Shown: one piece after another, positions 8,958 through 17,592 of the stretch
Position numbering within the stretch: position 1 is the first letter of the stretch
Layout: each line of letters opens with the position of its first letter
Source: Sphingobacteriaceae bacterium
GTDB lineage: Bacteria > Bacteroidota > Bacteroidia > UBA7662
Direction: 5' to 3'
DNA length: 64,000 nt
Assembly: GCA_030682795.1 (NCBI GenBank)
Contig: JAUXNJ010000047.1
Span: forward strand, 350,845-414,844
Notes under the pieces: generated by a model
What the model was told of the DNA's origin: nothing
Databases searched by the model: none
The model's input: only the letters and a program-made list of their open reading frames with translations
Made by a program: the position numbers and the translations under genes

Positions 8958-10310
8958 TTATTGTTCTTCTTGATACATGAGGTCCAAACCTTCGCGGATG
9001 ATTTTCTGCACCGGAATTTTGGAGGTACACACAAATTCACATAAAGCCATGTCTTCTTCAGCGATCTCGTAAATGCCGAGCTCTTCCATCTCTTCAATGT
9101 CCTTGTATATGATAGACTTCAGCAAAAAAGTCGGCAGGATGTCCATCGGTAAAACTTCCTCATACTGACCCGTTACCACAAAGGCACGCTCTTCACCATG
9201 CATATTTGTATTGGCCTTGTAAGTGCGGTTTTTGAACCAACCACTGAGGAAACTCTTGGAGATATCAGGACGCGGGTAGCTTGGTACCAACCAACCCAAA
9301 AACTCTAAATCATCGCCTTCAGGAATGGCCGTGATTTGCTGATCGTAAAAGCCGAGGAAGCCATCGGCACTGGACTGGGTGCCTGTGAGCACGTTGCCAG
9401 TAATGATACGCACCTTGCCTGGCTTGAGGTTGCCGTTTACCACACTCGACAACTGCGCGCCGACAATGGTCTTATAATATTGTGGCTTCTCAAATTCGCT
9501 ACCCGTAGCAGCTATTACGCGAGCCATATCGAGTTTGCCCGTCAAAAACAAACGACCGATGATCACCACATCACATGGATGGATGTGCCAAACGCGCTCG
9601 CCTTTTTTGATGGCATCGAGGTGGTGAATTTGTACACCAACGTTGCCGGCTGGGTGCTGGCCTTCGATTTTGTTAATAGTGACGTTTTTGGCTTGGGTTA
9701 ACACCTCTGACTTCGATTTGCTGCTGTGCAAATTGAGGTGGATGTTTACGCCAGTCATTTTTTTGATGGCATCGATACCTGCTTGAAAAGCGGCTGCCTC
9801 TCCTGCGATGGCAAAATCAACCGAAGGCGCTAAAGGAGCCGTGTCAAAACCTGAGATGAAAACCGACTTCGGTAATTCGTCGGGATTGGCCAAAACATTG
9901 TAAGGACGTTGACGTAAGAATGCCCAAGCACCTGAAGCCAATAACTTGGCTTTGATGTCTTCGGCCGACAATTGGTTGGGATTGGTAGCACCGAAATCTA
10001 CATATTCGGTTTTGCCATCGGCTAAAATGACAATGGCCTCCAACACACGCTTATCGCCCCGGCGTACTTCCACCACTTCGCCACTAACTGGAGAGGTGAT
10101 TTGTAAGTCGGGATGCGCCTTGTCGTACATCAGTGGGGAACCTGCCTTCACTTCCGTGCCGACTTCTACCACTACTTTAAATTTGGTGTGCCGAAACTCC
10201 TGCGGCTTGATGGCAAAGGTTTTGGGCATAGATGCCGCCACAACCTGTTGTTGTGCCTCGCCAACGAGTTTGATGTCGTAGCCCTTTTTGAGCTTAATGG
10301 TTTTGGACAT
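8958..10310 (-). CDS. nqrA: Na+-translocating NADH:quinone oxidoreductase subunit A
   Basis: NqrA is the peripheral cytoplasmic subunit of Na+-NQR. The 450-residue product begins MSKTIKLKKGYDIKLVGEA, the usual NqrA opening. An in-frame TTG 15 bp upstream was not used, because the ATG fits the family length of about 450. Recognisable stretches are VKAGSPLMYDKAHPDLQITSP, a lipoyl-like beta-hairpin region, RQRPYNVLANPDELPKSVFISGFDTAPLAP, and HPAGNVGVQIHHLD. It is the first gene of the nqrABCDEF operon, which runs leftwards with only 2-14 bp gaps or short overlaps. A TAATTTTG -7 element lies about 75 bp upstream. Confidence 0.96.
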   Translation of the reverse strand: MSKTIKLKKGYDIKLVGEAQQQVVAASMPKTFAIKPQEFRHTKFKVVVEVGTEVKAGSPLMYDKAHPDLQITSPVSGEVVEVRRGDKRVLEAIVILADGKTEYVDFGATNPNQLSAEDIKAKLLASGAWAFLRQRPYNVLANPDELPKSVFISGFDTAPLAPSVDFAIAGEAAAFQAGIDAIKKMTGVNIHLNLHSSKSKSEVLTQAKNVTINKIEGQHPAGNVGVQIHHLDAIKKGERVWHIHPCDVVIIGRLFLTGKLDMARVIAATGSEFEKPQYYKTIVGAQLSSVVNGNLKPGKVRIITGNVLTGTQSSADGFLGFYDQQITAIPEGDDLEFLGWLVPSYPRPDISKSFLSGWFKNRTYKANTNMHGEERAFVVTGQYEEVLPMDILPTFLLKSIIYKDIEEMEELGIYEIAEEDMALCEFVCTSKIPVQKIIREGLDLMYQEEQ

Positions 10311-10384
10311 ACTGCTTCCTAGCAAATTTTAAAACGCCGTTATACTCGTAAAAAGAAAGAAAACCCGTTTAGATTTTCGAACAG

Positions 10385-10392
10385 CAAAATTA
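10385..10392 (-). promoter_or_regulatory. Probable nqr operon promoter (-7 element)
   Basis: Read on the minus strand this is TAATTTTG, a perfect match to the Bacteroidota -7 consensus TAnnTTTG, 75 bp before the nqrA start. The expected -33 TTTG is only weakly matched by a TTCTTTTC stretch about 20 bp further upstream. This predicts a leader of about 65-70 nt. Confidence 0.55.
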
Positions 10393-10489
10393 GAAAAATG
10401 TTTGAAAAGAAGGGAGATAAAGTAAGAAAATCGAAAGAGCATTTTAAGGCATAAAACCTTTGGCCGAAAAGCGGTTACTTTGCAGCTTC

Positions 10490-12427
10490 ATGATTACTGT
10501 ACAAGGACTCCATTTTGGTTTTGGTGGGCAAGAGCTCTACCATGACGTATCTTTTGATATTCATCCCGGTGAACGCATTGGCCTGATTGGTCGCAATGGC
10601 ACCGGCAAATCTTCCATCCTGCGTTTATTGCATGGTGATTATCAGGGTGGTTCGGCCATTCAAAAAATGCGCGGCCTCAAAACCGCCTTCTTCAACCAAG
10701 ATTTATTATCGTACCAAAGCGACGAAGGCATCCTTTGGGTAGCCTCTCAAGCCTTCGCTGATTTGCTAGTGAAACGCGAGCAATACGAAGCCATTACATT
10801 GGGTTTGGCCGAAAAACACGACCAAGAAACCCTTGAATTGCATGCTCAATTGTACGAAGAGCTGGAACTGGCCGATGCATTTCACATTGAAGTGAAGGTG
10901 GAAAAGACGCTTCGTGGCCTCGGCTTCAGCAATGCCGACATGCAAAAGCCCTTTTCGCAATTCAGCGGTGGCTGGCGCATGCGGGTAATGCTGGCCAAGT
11001 GCCTGCTTGAGGCACCCGATTTGCTGATGCTCGACGAACCAACCAACCACCTCGACTTACCAGCCATCCAGTGGCTCGAGACCTATTTAAAAGGTTACGA
11101 TGGCTGCGTGTTGATTGTTTCGCACGACCGCCGCTTCCTCAATCAGATTTGCTTGCGCATCATGGAGGTTGAAAACAAGTCGATTCGCAGCTACAAAGGC
11201 AATTACGAAAGCTTTGAAGAGCAAAAAGCCTTGCGCTTGGAGCTCGAAATGCAGACCTACAAAAACCAGCAAAAGCAATTAGACCAAGAAATGCGCTTCA
11301 TTGAGCGCTTCCGCTCCAAAGCCTCCAAAGCCAAAGCAGTACAGTCGCGGGTTAAACTCATCGAAAAGCGCGAATTGGTAACTTTGAGTGAAACCGACAA
11401 CCGCCGCATCAATATGAATTTACGTATTGCGCGGCAGCCAGGCAAAATCATTGCCGAGTTGGAAAACGTGAGCAAGGCCTATCCCGGCATCCAAATCTTG
11501 CAAAACGCATCGGCTATGATTGAGCGCGGTGATAAAATCGCGTTGATTGGTCCCAATGGTAAAGGTAAGTCCACCCTGCTGCGCATGATCCACGGCTCGG
11601 AAGCCATGGAAGGCGAAGTGAAACACGGCTATGCGGTAAGCATGTCGTTTTACGCCCAGCACCAGCTTGAGTCGCTGCGCCTCACCAACACCATTTTAGA
11701 AGAAGCTCAGCGCCTCTCCCACAACCGTACCGAGCAGGAGCTTCGAAACACCCTTGGGGCCTTCCTTTTTAGCAATGAAGAAGTGGAGAAGAAGGTAAAA
11801 GTGCTTTCGGGTGGTGAAAAAGCCCGGGTAGCCTTGGCGGGCATCATGTTGTCGGAAGCCAACTTTTTGCTTTTTGACGAGCCAACCAACCACCTCGACA
11901 TGGAGGCGGTGGATATGCTCATTGAATCGTTGCAGCAATACGAAGGCAGTTTTATTGTGGTATCGCACGATCGCTATTTCCTGGAAGAAGTGGCCAACAA
12001 GCTGTGGTACATTCAGGATGGCGAAATAAAGGTGTATCCTGGTGATTACCGGGCCTTTGTTGAGCAATATGGGGAAGAGTTTTTCTTCCAAAAGGACAGC
12101 AGCATTACTGAAACCCCGGCCAAAAAAGCGGAAGCAGCTGCCAGCAAAGGCGGTGGCAAGGCTGAGTATGAGCGCCAAAAAGAGCTCCGTAAGCAACTCA
12201 ACAAGCTGCAAAATCAGTTACAGAAGCTCGAGGCCGAAATCGAAAAATCGGAATCCCGCAAGGCTGAGCTCCAGAAAAAAATTGCACAGGAAGAAATTTT
12301 TAACGATTTTGACACGTTACAGGCTTGTCAGATTGAAATCGGCACCCTTGAAAAAAGCCTCAAAGGACTGCACGAGCAATGGGAAAAGCTCTACATCGAC
12401 ATAGAAAAAACAGAAGCCACGGCATGA
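10490..12427 (+). CDS. ABC-F family ATPase
   Basis: ABC-F proteins are soluble twin ATPases that act on the ribosome rather than in transport. The 645-residue product contains two ABC cassettes: Walker A GRNGTGKSS and signature FSGGWRMRV in the first, GPNGKGKST and LSGGEKARV in the second, each followed by LDEPTNHLD or FDEPTNHLD. Between them is the linker helix region rich in Lys and Arg (RFRSKASKAKAVQSRVK). The last 90 residues form a charged coiled coil (KQLNKLQNQLQKLEAEIEKS), as in Uup-type members. I chose the ATG giving MITVQGLHFGFGG because the longer frame adds ten residues unlike the family. The gene overlaps the next one by ATGA, so the two are probably translated together. Confidence 0.93.
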   Translation: MITVQGLHFGFGGQELYHDVSFDIHPGERIGLIGRNGTGKSSILRLLHGDYQGGSAIQKMRGLKTAFFNQDLLSYQSDEGILWVASQAFADLLVKREQYEAITLGLAEKHDQETLELHAQLYEELELADAFHIEVKVEKTLRGLGFSNADMQKPFSQFSGGWRMRVMLAKCLLEAPDLLMLDEPTNHLDLPAIQWLETYLKGYDGCVLIVSHDRRFLNQICLRIMEVENKSIRSYKGNYESFEEQKALRLELEMQTYKNQQKQLDQEMRFIERFRSKASKAKAVQSRVKLIEKRELVTLSETDNRRINMNLRIARQPGKIIAELENVSKAYPGIQILQNASAMIERGDKIALIGPNGKGKSTLLRMIHGSEAMEGEVKHGYAVSMSFYAQHQLESLRLTNTILEEAQRLSHNRTEQELRNTLGAFLFSNEEVEKKVKVLSGGEKARVALAGIMLSEANFLLFDEPTNHLDMEAVDMLIESLQQYEGSFIVVSHDRYFLEEVANKLWYIQDGEIKVYPGDYRAFVEQYGEEFFFQKDSSITETPAKKAEAAASKGGGKAEYERQKELRKQLNKLQNQLQKLEAEIEKSESRKAELQKKIAQEEIFNDFDTLQACQIEIGTLEKSLKGLHEQWEKLYIDIEKTEATA

Positions 12428-13710
12428 AAAAATTGACCCTCCTGCTCCTTTGCGCATTGACTTACACATTACAGGCTCAAGATTTCGACAACGTAATTTT
12501 TGAGGATGTTACCTATGTAGACAATATCAAAACCGTGCAAATGGTAGTCGAGGGAAAGCCATTTTCTAACGCCATCTACAACATGGATGTGCCTGCAGAA
12601 CGGCTCTTACTCAGCTTCGACGATTTAAATGGGGGATTTGCCAATTATGTGTATACCATTATTCATTGCAATGCCGACTGGACGCCGACCAACCTCTTCC
12701 AAAACCAATACCTAGGAGGCTTTTTCGAAGATCAGTTTTCGAAGCAAATGCAATCGTTCAACACCCTCACTAAATACACCCATTACGAGCTGCTGATCCC
12801 CAACGAAAACATGCAGATGAAGCTGTCGGGCAATTATGTAGTACATGTATACAAGGATTTCAATAAGTCAGAGCCCATATTAACCCGCCGTTTTTTTGTG
12901 CTGAAGAACACCATGGCGGTAATTCCGTACTTGCGGCGTCCGAGTAGGCCCGATGCCATCCAAACCTCGCACGAAATCGATTTTGACATCAACACCAGCG
13001 GCACCACGATTTTCAATCCGTTTGAAGAGATTAAAGTAGTAATTCGGCAGAATAACCGTTGGGATAACCAGGTAGTTGGCTTGTTGCCGCTTTTTATCCG
13101 CGACAACGTTCTTACTTACGATTATGCCGACCGCAACATCATAAAAGCAGGCAATGAATTCCGAAAAGTGGACCTGCGTAACATTCGCTTTCGAGGTGAG
13201 CGTGTAGCCCGATTGGAAATTGAAGGCGATGACATATATGCTTGGGTGAGTCCAGAAGATGGGCGAGCACACATGCGCTACTTGGCTTATCAAGACCTCA
13301 ACGGCCGCTACCTCATTCAAACCCGCGAAGGACGCGAGGCCAAAACCGATGGCGACTACCTCATCACCACCTTCACCCTTTATAACCAGGGGCCATTGGC
13401 GGGTGGCGAGGTGCATATTTTAGGGCAGCTCACCGACTGGCAAATTACCGAAGGCACCAAGCTTAGATACGATTACGAATTAGGCGCCTACCAAATCACC
13501 CTGTTGCTCAAACAAGGCTTTTACGACTATATGTATGTGTTTAAGCGCGATGGCGCCAAGCTGGTAGACGACACTTGGTTTGAAGGCAGTTACGAAGACA
13601 CCGAAAATGACTACGAGATATTTGTGTACCACCGCCCTCCTACCAGCATGCAATTCGACCGGTTGGTGGCTTACACGAAGATCAATTCGATGAATCGGTT
13701 TGGGCGGTAA
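12424..13710 (+). CDS. Type IX secretion system Plug protein (DUF5103 family)
   Basis: The 428-residue product begins with a signal peptide, MKKLTLLLLCALTYTLQAQ, whose ATG overlaps the ABC-F stop codon (ATGA); a longer frame inside the ABC-F gene was rejected. The N-terminal strand-rich part (VQMVVEGKPFSNAIYNMDVPAERLLLSFDDL) and HCNADWTPTNLFQNQYLGGFFEDQF match the DUF5103 family. From published T9SS work, this family is the periplasmic Plug that closes the SprA translocon when PorV is absent. The C-terminal region (GEVHILGQLTDWQI, FYDYMYVF, WFEGSYEDTENDYEIFVYHRPP) resembles a starch-binding or E-set fold. Several secreted proteins in this window have T9SS signals, so the context fits. No other T9SS core genes are present here. 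Confidence 0.87.
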   Translation: MKKLTLLLLCALTYTLQAQDFDNVIFEDVTYVDNIKTVQMVVEGKPFSNAIYNMDVPAERLLLSFDDLNGGFANYVYTIIHCNADWTPTNLFQNQYLGGFFEDQFSKQMQSFNTLTKYTHYELLIPNENMQMKLSGNYVVHVYKDFNKSEPILTRRFFVLKNTMAVIPYLRRPSRPDAIQTSHEIDFDINTSGTTIFNPFEEIKVVIRQNNRWDNQVVGLLPLFIRDNVLTYDYADRNIIKAGNEFRKVDLRNIRFRGERVARLEIEGDDIYAWVSPEDGRAHMRYLAYQDLNGRYLIQTREGREAKTDGDYLITTFTLYNQGPLAGGEVHILGQLTDWQITEGTKLRYDYELGAYQITLLLKQGFYDYMYVFKRDGAKLVDDTWFEGSYEDTENDYEIFVYHRPPTSMQFDRLVAYTKINSMNRFGR

Positions 13711-13724
13711 GTTTTTTAGTTATT

Positions 13725-14005
13725 TCAGTCTGAAGGTTCGTTTTGAAACTTCACAAATCCAAAAACTTCTATAGTATTGCCAGTCAATCTAAAAACGACT
13801 ATGTAACCCTTAAATATCAGATCTCGAACTGTTTCATCTTCGAAATAAACGATTTTCTATGGCTTAAGGGCCTTTTAGGGATTGCCTTAATTTTCGCTAA
13901 CAGCTCTACTTTAAATTTCCGTGCCCTAGCTGGGCTATCTTTTGAGATATACGCTACTTGACTTTCAAGACGATAAAGGAAAGATTCACTAAAAAGTATT
14001 TTCAT
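13725..14005 (-). pseudogene. Frameshifted RelE/ParE-type toxin
   Basis: The first frame from ATG 14005 encodes MKILFSESFLYRLESQVAYI and then ...SPARARKFKVEL and PLSHRKSFISK, a typical RelE/ParE toxin N-terminal part, but stops after only 62 residues. The adjacent frame continues without gap as YFEDETVRDLIFKGY, then IVVFRLTGNTIEVFGFVKFQNEPSD, which is the missing C-terminal half including the RDLIFKGY strand, and ends at 13725. Restoring one T to the TTT run (AAA on the plus strand at 13847-13849) joins both halves into a protein of about 93 residues, the normal length. The lesion lies in a homopolymer, so a real inactivating deletion and a sequencing error are both possible. The start overlaps the upstream antitoxin gene by 17 bp. 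Confidence 0.8.
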
Positions 14006-14234
14006 GCTTTATGATGATATACTCTAAACGCTGTTCGACCTCATCAAGCTCAATCAACTTTGCCTTGCCTTTTACTAAATCATCCAACTCAACAGCCAAA
14101 TGCTCTTGATTCATTTTAAAATCCATATCCATGGGTTCAGAAATGACTTCCACTTCATCCTTTTCAAATTTGCTCAGCAGTGAGAGTAGCTCCTCGTAAA
14201 CACCTTCTTTCACTTTTAATTTTACAGTTTGCAT
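13989..14234 (-). CDS. Antitoxin of the RelE/ParE-type pair
   Basis: This intact 81-residue acidic protein (MQTVKLKVKEGVYEELLSLL at the start, ending in IIIKHENTF) is placed immediately upstream of and overlapping the toxin gene by 17 bp, the usual antitoxin-first arrangement. It has no sharply recognisable DNA-binding motif. The N-terminal beta strand followed by a helix and a middle helix (HLAVELDDLVKGKAKLIELDEVEQRL) fit a small addiction-module antitoxin. It should bind and neutralise its toxin and perhaps repress the pair. The assignment rests mainly on position. With the partner frameshifted, it may be an orphan protective antitoxin. Confidence 0.62.
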   Translation of the reverse strand: MQTVKLKVKEGVYEELLSLLSKFEKDEVEVISEPMDMDFKMNQEHLAVELDDLVKGKAKLIELDEVEQRLEYIIIKHENTF

Positions 14235-14532
14235 ATCTGACTAGATTATATATGCTAAGTTAAGGAGAAATGCCATTTACACCTAATAATGGTTTCAAAT
14301 TGAGAGCTTTAGAGATTGAAACCAGCTCAAAAACAATAGACGAGACATTCTCTTACCTATATCAACTTGGAGCTATGATAAACCCAATCAAGAAAACTGC
14401 AATTCTTTGCTCCAATAGTGTAACACTTTCCCATGGCCAATGACCTAGGTTTGTAGTAGCTCATTTTATGCAGCATATCCCTCTAAATCACGAACGGCCG
14501 TGCAACTACCAACATTCCCTAATAACAAAGCC
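14235..14532 (+). other. Intergenic stretch without a recognisable gene
   Basis: These 298 bp separate the leftward antitoxin gene from the rightward hydrolase gene. No open frame of convincing length, tRNA, terminator hairpin or clear TAnnTTTG promoter was found. It probably holds both divergent promoters. The longest hydrolase frame can be extended to a GTG at 14500, but the added residues have no support. Confidence 0.5.
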
Positions 14533-15396
14533 ATGCAAACGCAAAACCAAGGTCAAAACCTCAGCATCCCCGTCAACAACTTTCATGTATCGTACGACGA
14601 TTTAGGCGAAGGCATCATTCCCATCATTTTCCTGCACGGCTACCCTTTCAACAAAAGTATGTGGCAGGCGCAACTCGAATTCCTGAGTCCGCATTACCGC
14701 ATCATCCTGTGCGATATTCGGGGCTTTGGCGCTTCTACCGACGAAGGTACAAGCCTCAGCATCGACCTCTTTGCCGACGATTTAAAGGACTTTATGGATG
14801 CCTTGCTAATTGAGAAGGCTGTGATATGTGGTTTGTCTATGGGCGGATTTATTGCCCTCAATGCTATGAAACGCTTTCCAGAGCGCTTCGAAGCCCTTAT
14901 TTTGTGCGACACCATGTGTATTGCCGATACCGCCGAAGTAAAAGTCGCGCGCTATACCACCATCAAAGATATTGAAGCCGGAGGCCTTGAGGTTTTTAAT
15001 GAAAAGTTTATCAAAAGTGTATTTCACGAGGATACTTTGGCCAATCAAAAGAAAGTGGTAGCCAACTTAAGGAGCATGGTGTTTGCCAATACGCAAAACA
15101 TCATCACCAAAGGGCTGGTGGCACTGGCTGAGCGTTCCGAAACCTGCGACAATTTGGCCAACATTACCCTGCCCACACTTCTCATTTGCGGCCGTGCCGA
15201 CGAAGTAACACCGCTGGCCGAATCCGAATTTATGGCTGCCCACATCCCTGGTGCTGTGTTGCAAATCATTGATAATGCCGGGCATGTTTCTAACCTCGAA
15301 CAACCCGCGGCCTTTAACCAACACCTGCTAAATTTCCTCAAAACGCTCACCAACCTCGATTTTGAGAAGATTAACGGGGAAAAGCGGATGAATTGA
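14533..15396 (+). CDS. Alpha/beta-fold hydrolase
   Basis: The 287-residue protein has the alpha/beta hydrolase layout: the oxyanion-hole motif FLHGYPFNKSMW at about residue 36, DIRGFGAS, the nucleophile elbow GLSMGG near residue 105 (Ser nucleophile), an acid in CGRADEVTP, and the catalytic His in NAGHVSNLEQP. It has no signal peptide and is likely cytoplasmic. The family includes esterases, enol-lactonases and epoxide or haloalkane hydrolases; the substrate cannot be told from sequence. The ATG at 14533 was preferred over the upstream GTG, which adds 11 residues before the conserved region. It stands alone, divergent from the toxin-antitoxin pair. Confidence 0.85.
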   Translation: MQTQNQGQNLSIPVNNFHVSYDDLGEGIIPIIFLHGYPFNKSMWQAQLEFLSPHYRIILCDIRGFGASTDEGTSLSIDLFADDLKDFMDALLIEKAVICGLSMGGFIALNAMKRFPERFEALILCDTMCIADTAEVKVARYTTIKDIEAGGLEVFNEKFIKSVFHEDTLANQKKVVANLRSMVFANTQNIITKGLVALAERSETCDNLANITLPTLLICGRADEVTPLAESEFMAAHIPGAVLQIIDNAGHVSNLEQPAAFNQHLLNFLKTLTNLDFEKINGEKRMN

Positions 15397-15445
15397 AGAT
15401 CTTCAAAGTCAAAATTCTCGATTGTTGCCCTATTCTTTTCCGATA

Positions 15446-15467
15446 TTCAAATTTTAGAAAATTTGAA
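15446..15467. repeat. Perfect 22-bp inverted repeat
   Basis: The arms TTCAAATTTT and AAAATTTGAA are separated by AG, giving a perfect 10-bp stem with a 2-nt spacer. It lies between the convergent hydrolase gene and the hypothetical secreted-protein gene. No T-tract follows on either strand, so it is not a standard intrinsic terminator. Confidence 0.6.
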
Positions 15468-15546
15468 CCTAACAAAGTTTAATTGAAGCTGTTAGATAAA
15501 ACGACTATAGGGTATTTTTGACAATTAAGGAAGGAGTAACAACACG

Positions 15547-16095
15547 CTAAGGACCTTTTTTTTCAACATTTGAAAATTCAAAATAATTGCTTTTCATGTA
15601 CTGTACTAACTGCTCTCTCAATTCCTTTAATATAGTTTCATCCTTAATGTCGAAGCCATACAATAAAAGATAGTTCTCTGGATACTCAGCTGCCATCAAA
15701 CCCAAACCCCTGCTATTACTGAAGATGCGCATGAGGTAAATACTTCCATGTTGAAAATCATATCTAATTTGGAAAGATGTTGACGTATAACCATTGGGAC
15801 GAACAACAACAGGCTTAAAATCAGGGTATTTTTTCGATAACAATTCAAATAAATACGTTCCGCTACCCAGCAACATGGTCGTCATTAAAGTATTTATTTC
15901 CGGCAATGTAGCTGCTTCAATTTTTCCGTTTTTAAAATTATTGAAGCTCATTAACAAGCCTTTTTCCTTTTCACGAGCACATAAAAGATGATCATAATTG
16001 GATGGCATCTTCTTCAAATATTTGTCTTTTACTTGAGCAAATCCGCATTGCGTAAGTAATACAAAAATGATACAGATCCTTAATAAAAATGGCAT
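15547..16095 (-). CDS. Hypothetical secreted protein
   Basis: The 182-residue product has an N-terminal signal peptide (MPFLLRICIIFVLLTQCGFAQ) and then a mixed alpha/beta sequence with no motif that I recognise. It ends in charged residues (NVEKKGP) and has no T9SS sorting domain, so it is expected in the periplasm. The cysteine before the cleavage region is followed by GFAQ, more like a signal peptidase I site than a lipobox. It is a single gene, convergent with the hydrolase to its left. Coding is supported by the uninterrupted frame, the signal peptide and the lack of a plausible alternative on the other strand. Function unknown. Confidence 0.68.
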   Translation of the reverse strand: MPFLLRICIIFVLLTQCGFAQVKDKYLKKMPSNYDHLLCAREKEKGLLMSFNNFKNGKIEAATLPEINTLMTTMLLGSGTYLFELLSKKYPDFKPVVVRPNGYTSTSFQIRYDFQHGSIYLMRIFSNSRGLGLMAAEYPENYLLLYGFDIKDETILKELREQLVQYMKSNYFEFSNVEKKGP

Positions 16096-16159
16096 GTAGA
16101 TGATTTAACAACAGAGAAAAAATCTCAGTCGAAGCAAAAAAACGAACTCAAACCAAAAA

Positions 16160-17506
16160 TCACAACAACTCGTTCGCCAAGTTCGCCAAATCCGAACGCT
16201 CGCCTTTTTCGAGGGTGATGTGCGCAAATAAACTTTGGCCCTTGAGGCGCTCGATGAGGTAGCTCAAGCCATTCGACTGGGCATCGAGGTACGGGGTGTC
16301 GATTTGGTTGATATCGCCGGTGAAAATGATTTTGGTGCCCTCGCCTGCCCGGGTAATGATGGTTTTAACCTCGTGCGGCGTTAGGTTTTGGGCTTCGTCT
16401 ACAATAAAACAAATGCCCGAAAAGCTGCGACCGCGTATGTAAGCCAAAGGTGTTATGGTGAGCTTTTCTTGCTGCACCAATTCGTTGATTTTCTGGTAGT
16501 CCTTATCGCCCTCGTTAAACTGATTTTGGATGAATTTGAGGTTGTCCCACAGCGGCTCCATGTACGGATTGAGCTTCGACTTGATGTCGCCGGGCAAATA
16601 GCCGATGTCTTTGTTGCTCAGTGGCACAATGGGTCGGGCCAAATACAGCTGTTTATAATAACGGCGCTGTTCGAGGGCACCAGCGAGGGCCAATAACGTT
16701 TTTCCGGTACCGGCCACCCCTTGCAGGGTTACCAGGCGGATGTTTTCCGACATCACCGCATGTAGTGCAAAAGCCTGCTCGGCATTCCGCGGCTTGATGC
16801 CATAGGCCAAACGCTTCTCCACCTTCTCCAAACGCCCTTCAAAGGCATTGTAGCAAGCCATCACCGAATCCTTGCCGTTACGCAAAATGTAATAGTGATT
16901 AGGCACGGCATCTACCAAACCTACATCCTCGGGCAAGCAATAGCCATCTTGGTAAAAACGGTCGATGATGTCGGAACTGATGCCCGTTACCACGGTTTTG
17001 CCAGTATAAAAGCCGTCGGTGGTTTTTACCTTGCCGTAGCGGTAATCTTCGGCGGCTAAATCGAGGGCTTTGGCTTTCAAACGCAGGTTCACGTCCTTGG
17101 TTACCATGATCACCTTGCGGTCGGGATAGGCCTCACGCAGGTACATGGCCCCATTGAGAATTCGGTGGTCGGCTTTGCGCTCACCAAACACCTTTTGTGC
17201 GTCGATGGTAGCGCTTTCATTCATTTCTACGTGAAAACGCCCCCCTTCCTGGTTGCCGAGCGGAATCCATTCTTGCAGACTGTGGTCGGCCGATAGTTTA
17301 TCGAGAAAGCGAATAAACTCGCGGGCCTCGAAATTCAGGCTGTCGTTGCCCTTTTTAAACTGGTCCAACTCTTCCAACACCGTGATTGGAATGGCCACAT
17401 CGTGCTCGTGAAAGTTATTGATGGCGTTATGATCGTGGAGAATAACAGAAGTATCGAGTACAAAAATCTTCTTCTCTTTTGCGGTAGCAGTAGTTTTCTT
17501 GGCCAT
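16160..17506 (-). CDS. PIN domain-PhoH-like ATPase fusion protein
   Basis: The 448-residue protein joins an N-terminal PIN nuclease domain (KKIFVLDTSVILHD, then DVAIPITVLEELD and the late acidic KVIMVTKDVNLRLKA) to a PhoH-type P-loop ATPase (Walker A GVAGTGKTLLAL at about residue 265, RPIVPLSNKDIGYLPGD, Walker B-like CFIVDEAQNLTPHE, FTGDINQIDTPY). This PhoH2/YlaK architecture is linked to RNA unwinding and cleavage. I used the ATG giving MAKKTTATAKEKK; the longer frame adds 18 residues unlike the family. It lies 86 bp downstream of the PgpH-like gene in the same direction. PhoH and PgpH genes are neighbours in many bacteria, but usually with the PIN-less PhoH. Confidence 0.92.
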   Translation of the reverse strand: MAKKTTATAKEKKIFVLDTSVILHDHNAINNFHEHDVAIPITVLEELDQFKKGNDSLNFEAREFIRFLDKLSADHSLQEWIPLGNQEGGRFHVEMNESATIDAQKVFGERKADHRILNGAMYLREAYPDRKVIMVTKDVNLRLKAKALDLAAEDYRYGKVKTTDGFYTGKTVVTGISSDIIDRFYQDGYCLPEDVGLVDAVPNHYYILRNGKDSVMACYNAFEGRLEKVEKRLAYGIKPRNAEQAFALHAVMSENIRLVTLQGVAGTGKTLLALAGALEQRRYYKQLYLARPIVPLSNKDIGYLPGDIKSKLNPYMEPLWDNLKFIQNQFNEGDKDYQKINELVQQEKLTITPLAYIRGRSFSGICFIVDEAQNLTPHEVKTIITRAGEGTKIIFTGDINQIDTPYLDAQSNGLSYLIERLKGQSLFAHITLEKGERSDLANLANELL

Positions 17507-17592
17507 TTGGTAGATGAAAGTTAACAACCTAAAATAGCCCAAATAAGTCGGTAAAAACAAGCACGACTTTTACACCGCCTTGTGCAAAACTT

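Noticed and set aside
10459..10482. TTTG and TTACTTTG before the ABC-F gene as a full promoter
   Set aside because: The two boxes are only 12 bp apart, not about 19-20, and the -7 box has a mismatch; kept only as a weak part of the leaderless observation.
11696..12211. 171-residue minus-strand frame within the ABC-F gene
   Set aside because: It is a shadow of the second ABC cassette and its linker and has no independent support.
12880..13416. 178-residue minus-strand frame opposite the Plug gene
   Set aside because: The Plug gene is supported by a signal peptide and family motifs; this frame has neither.
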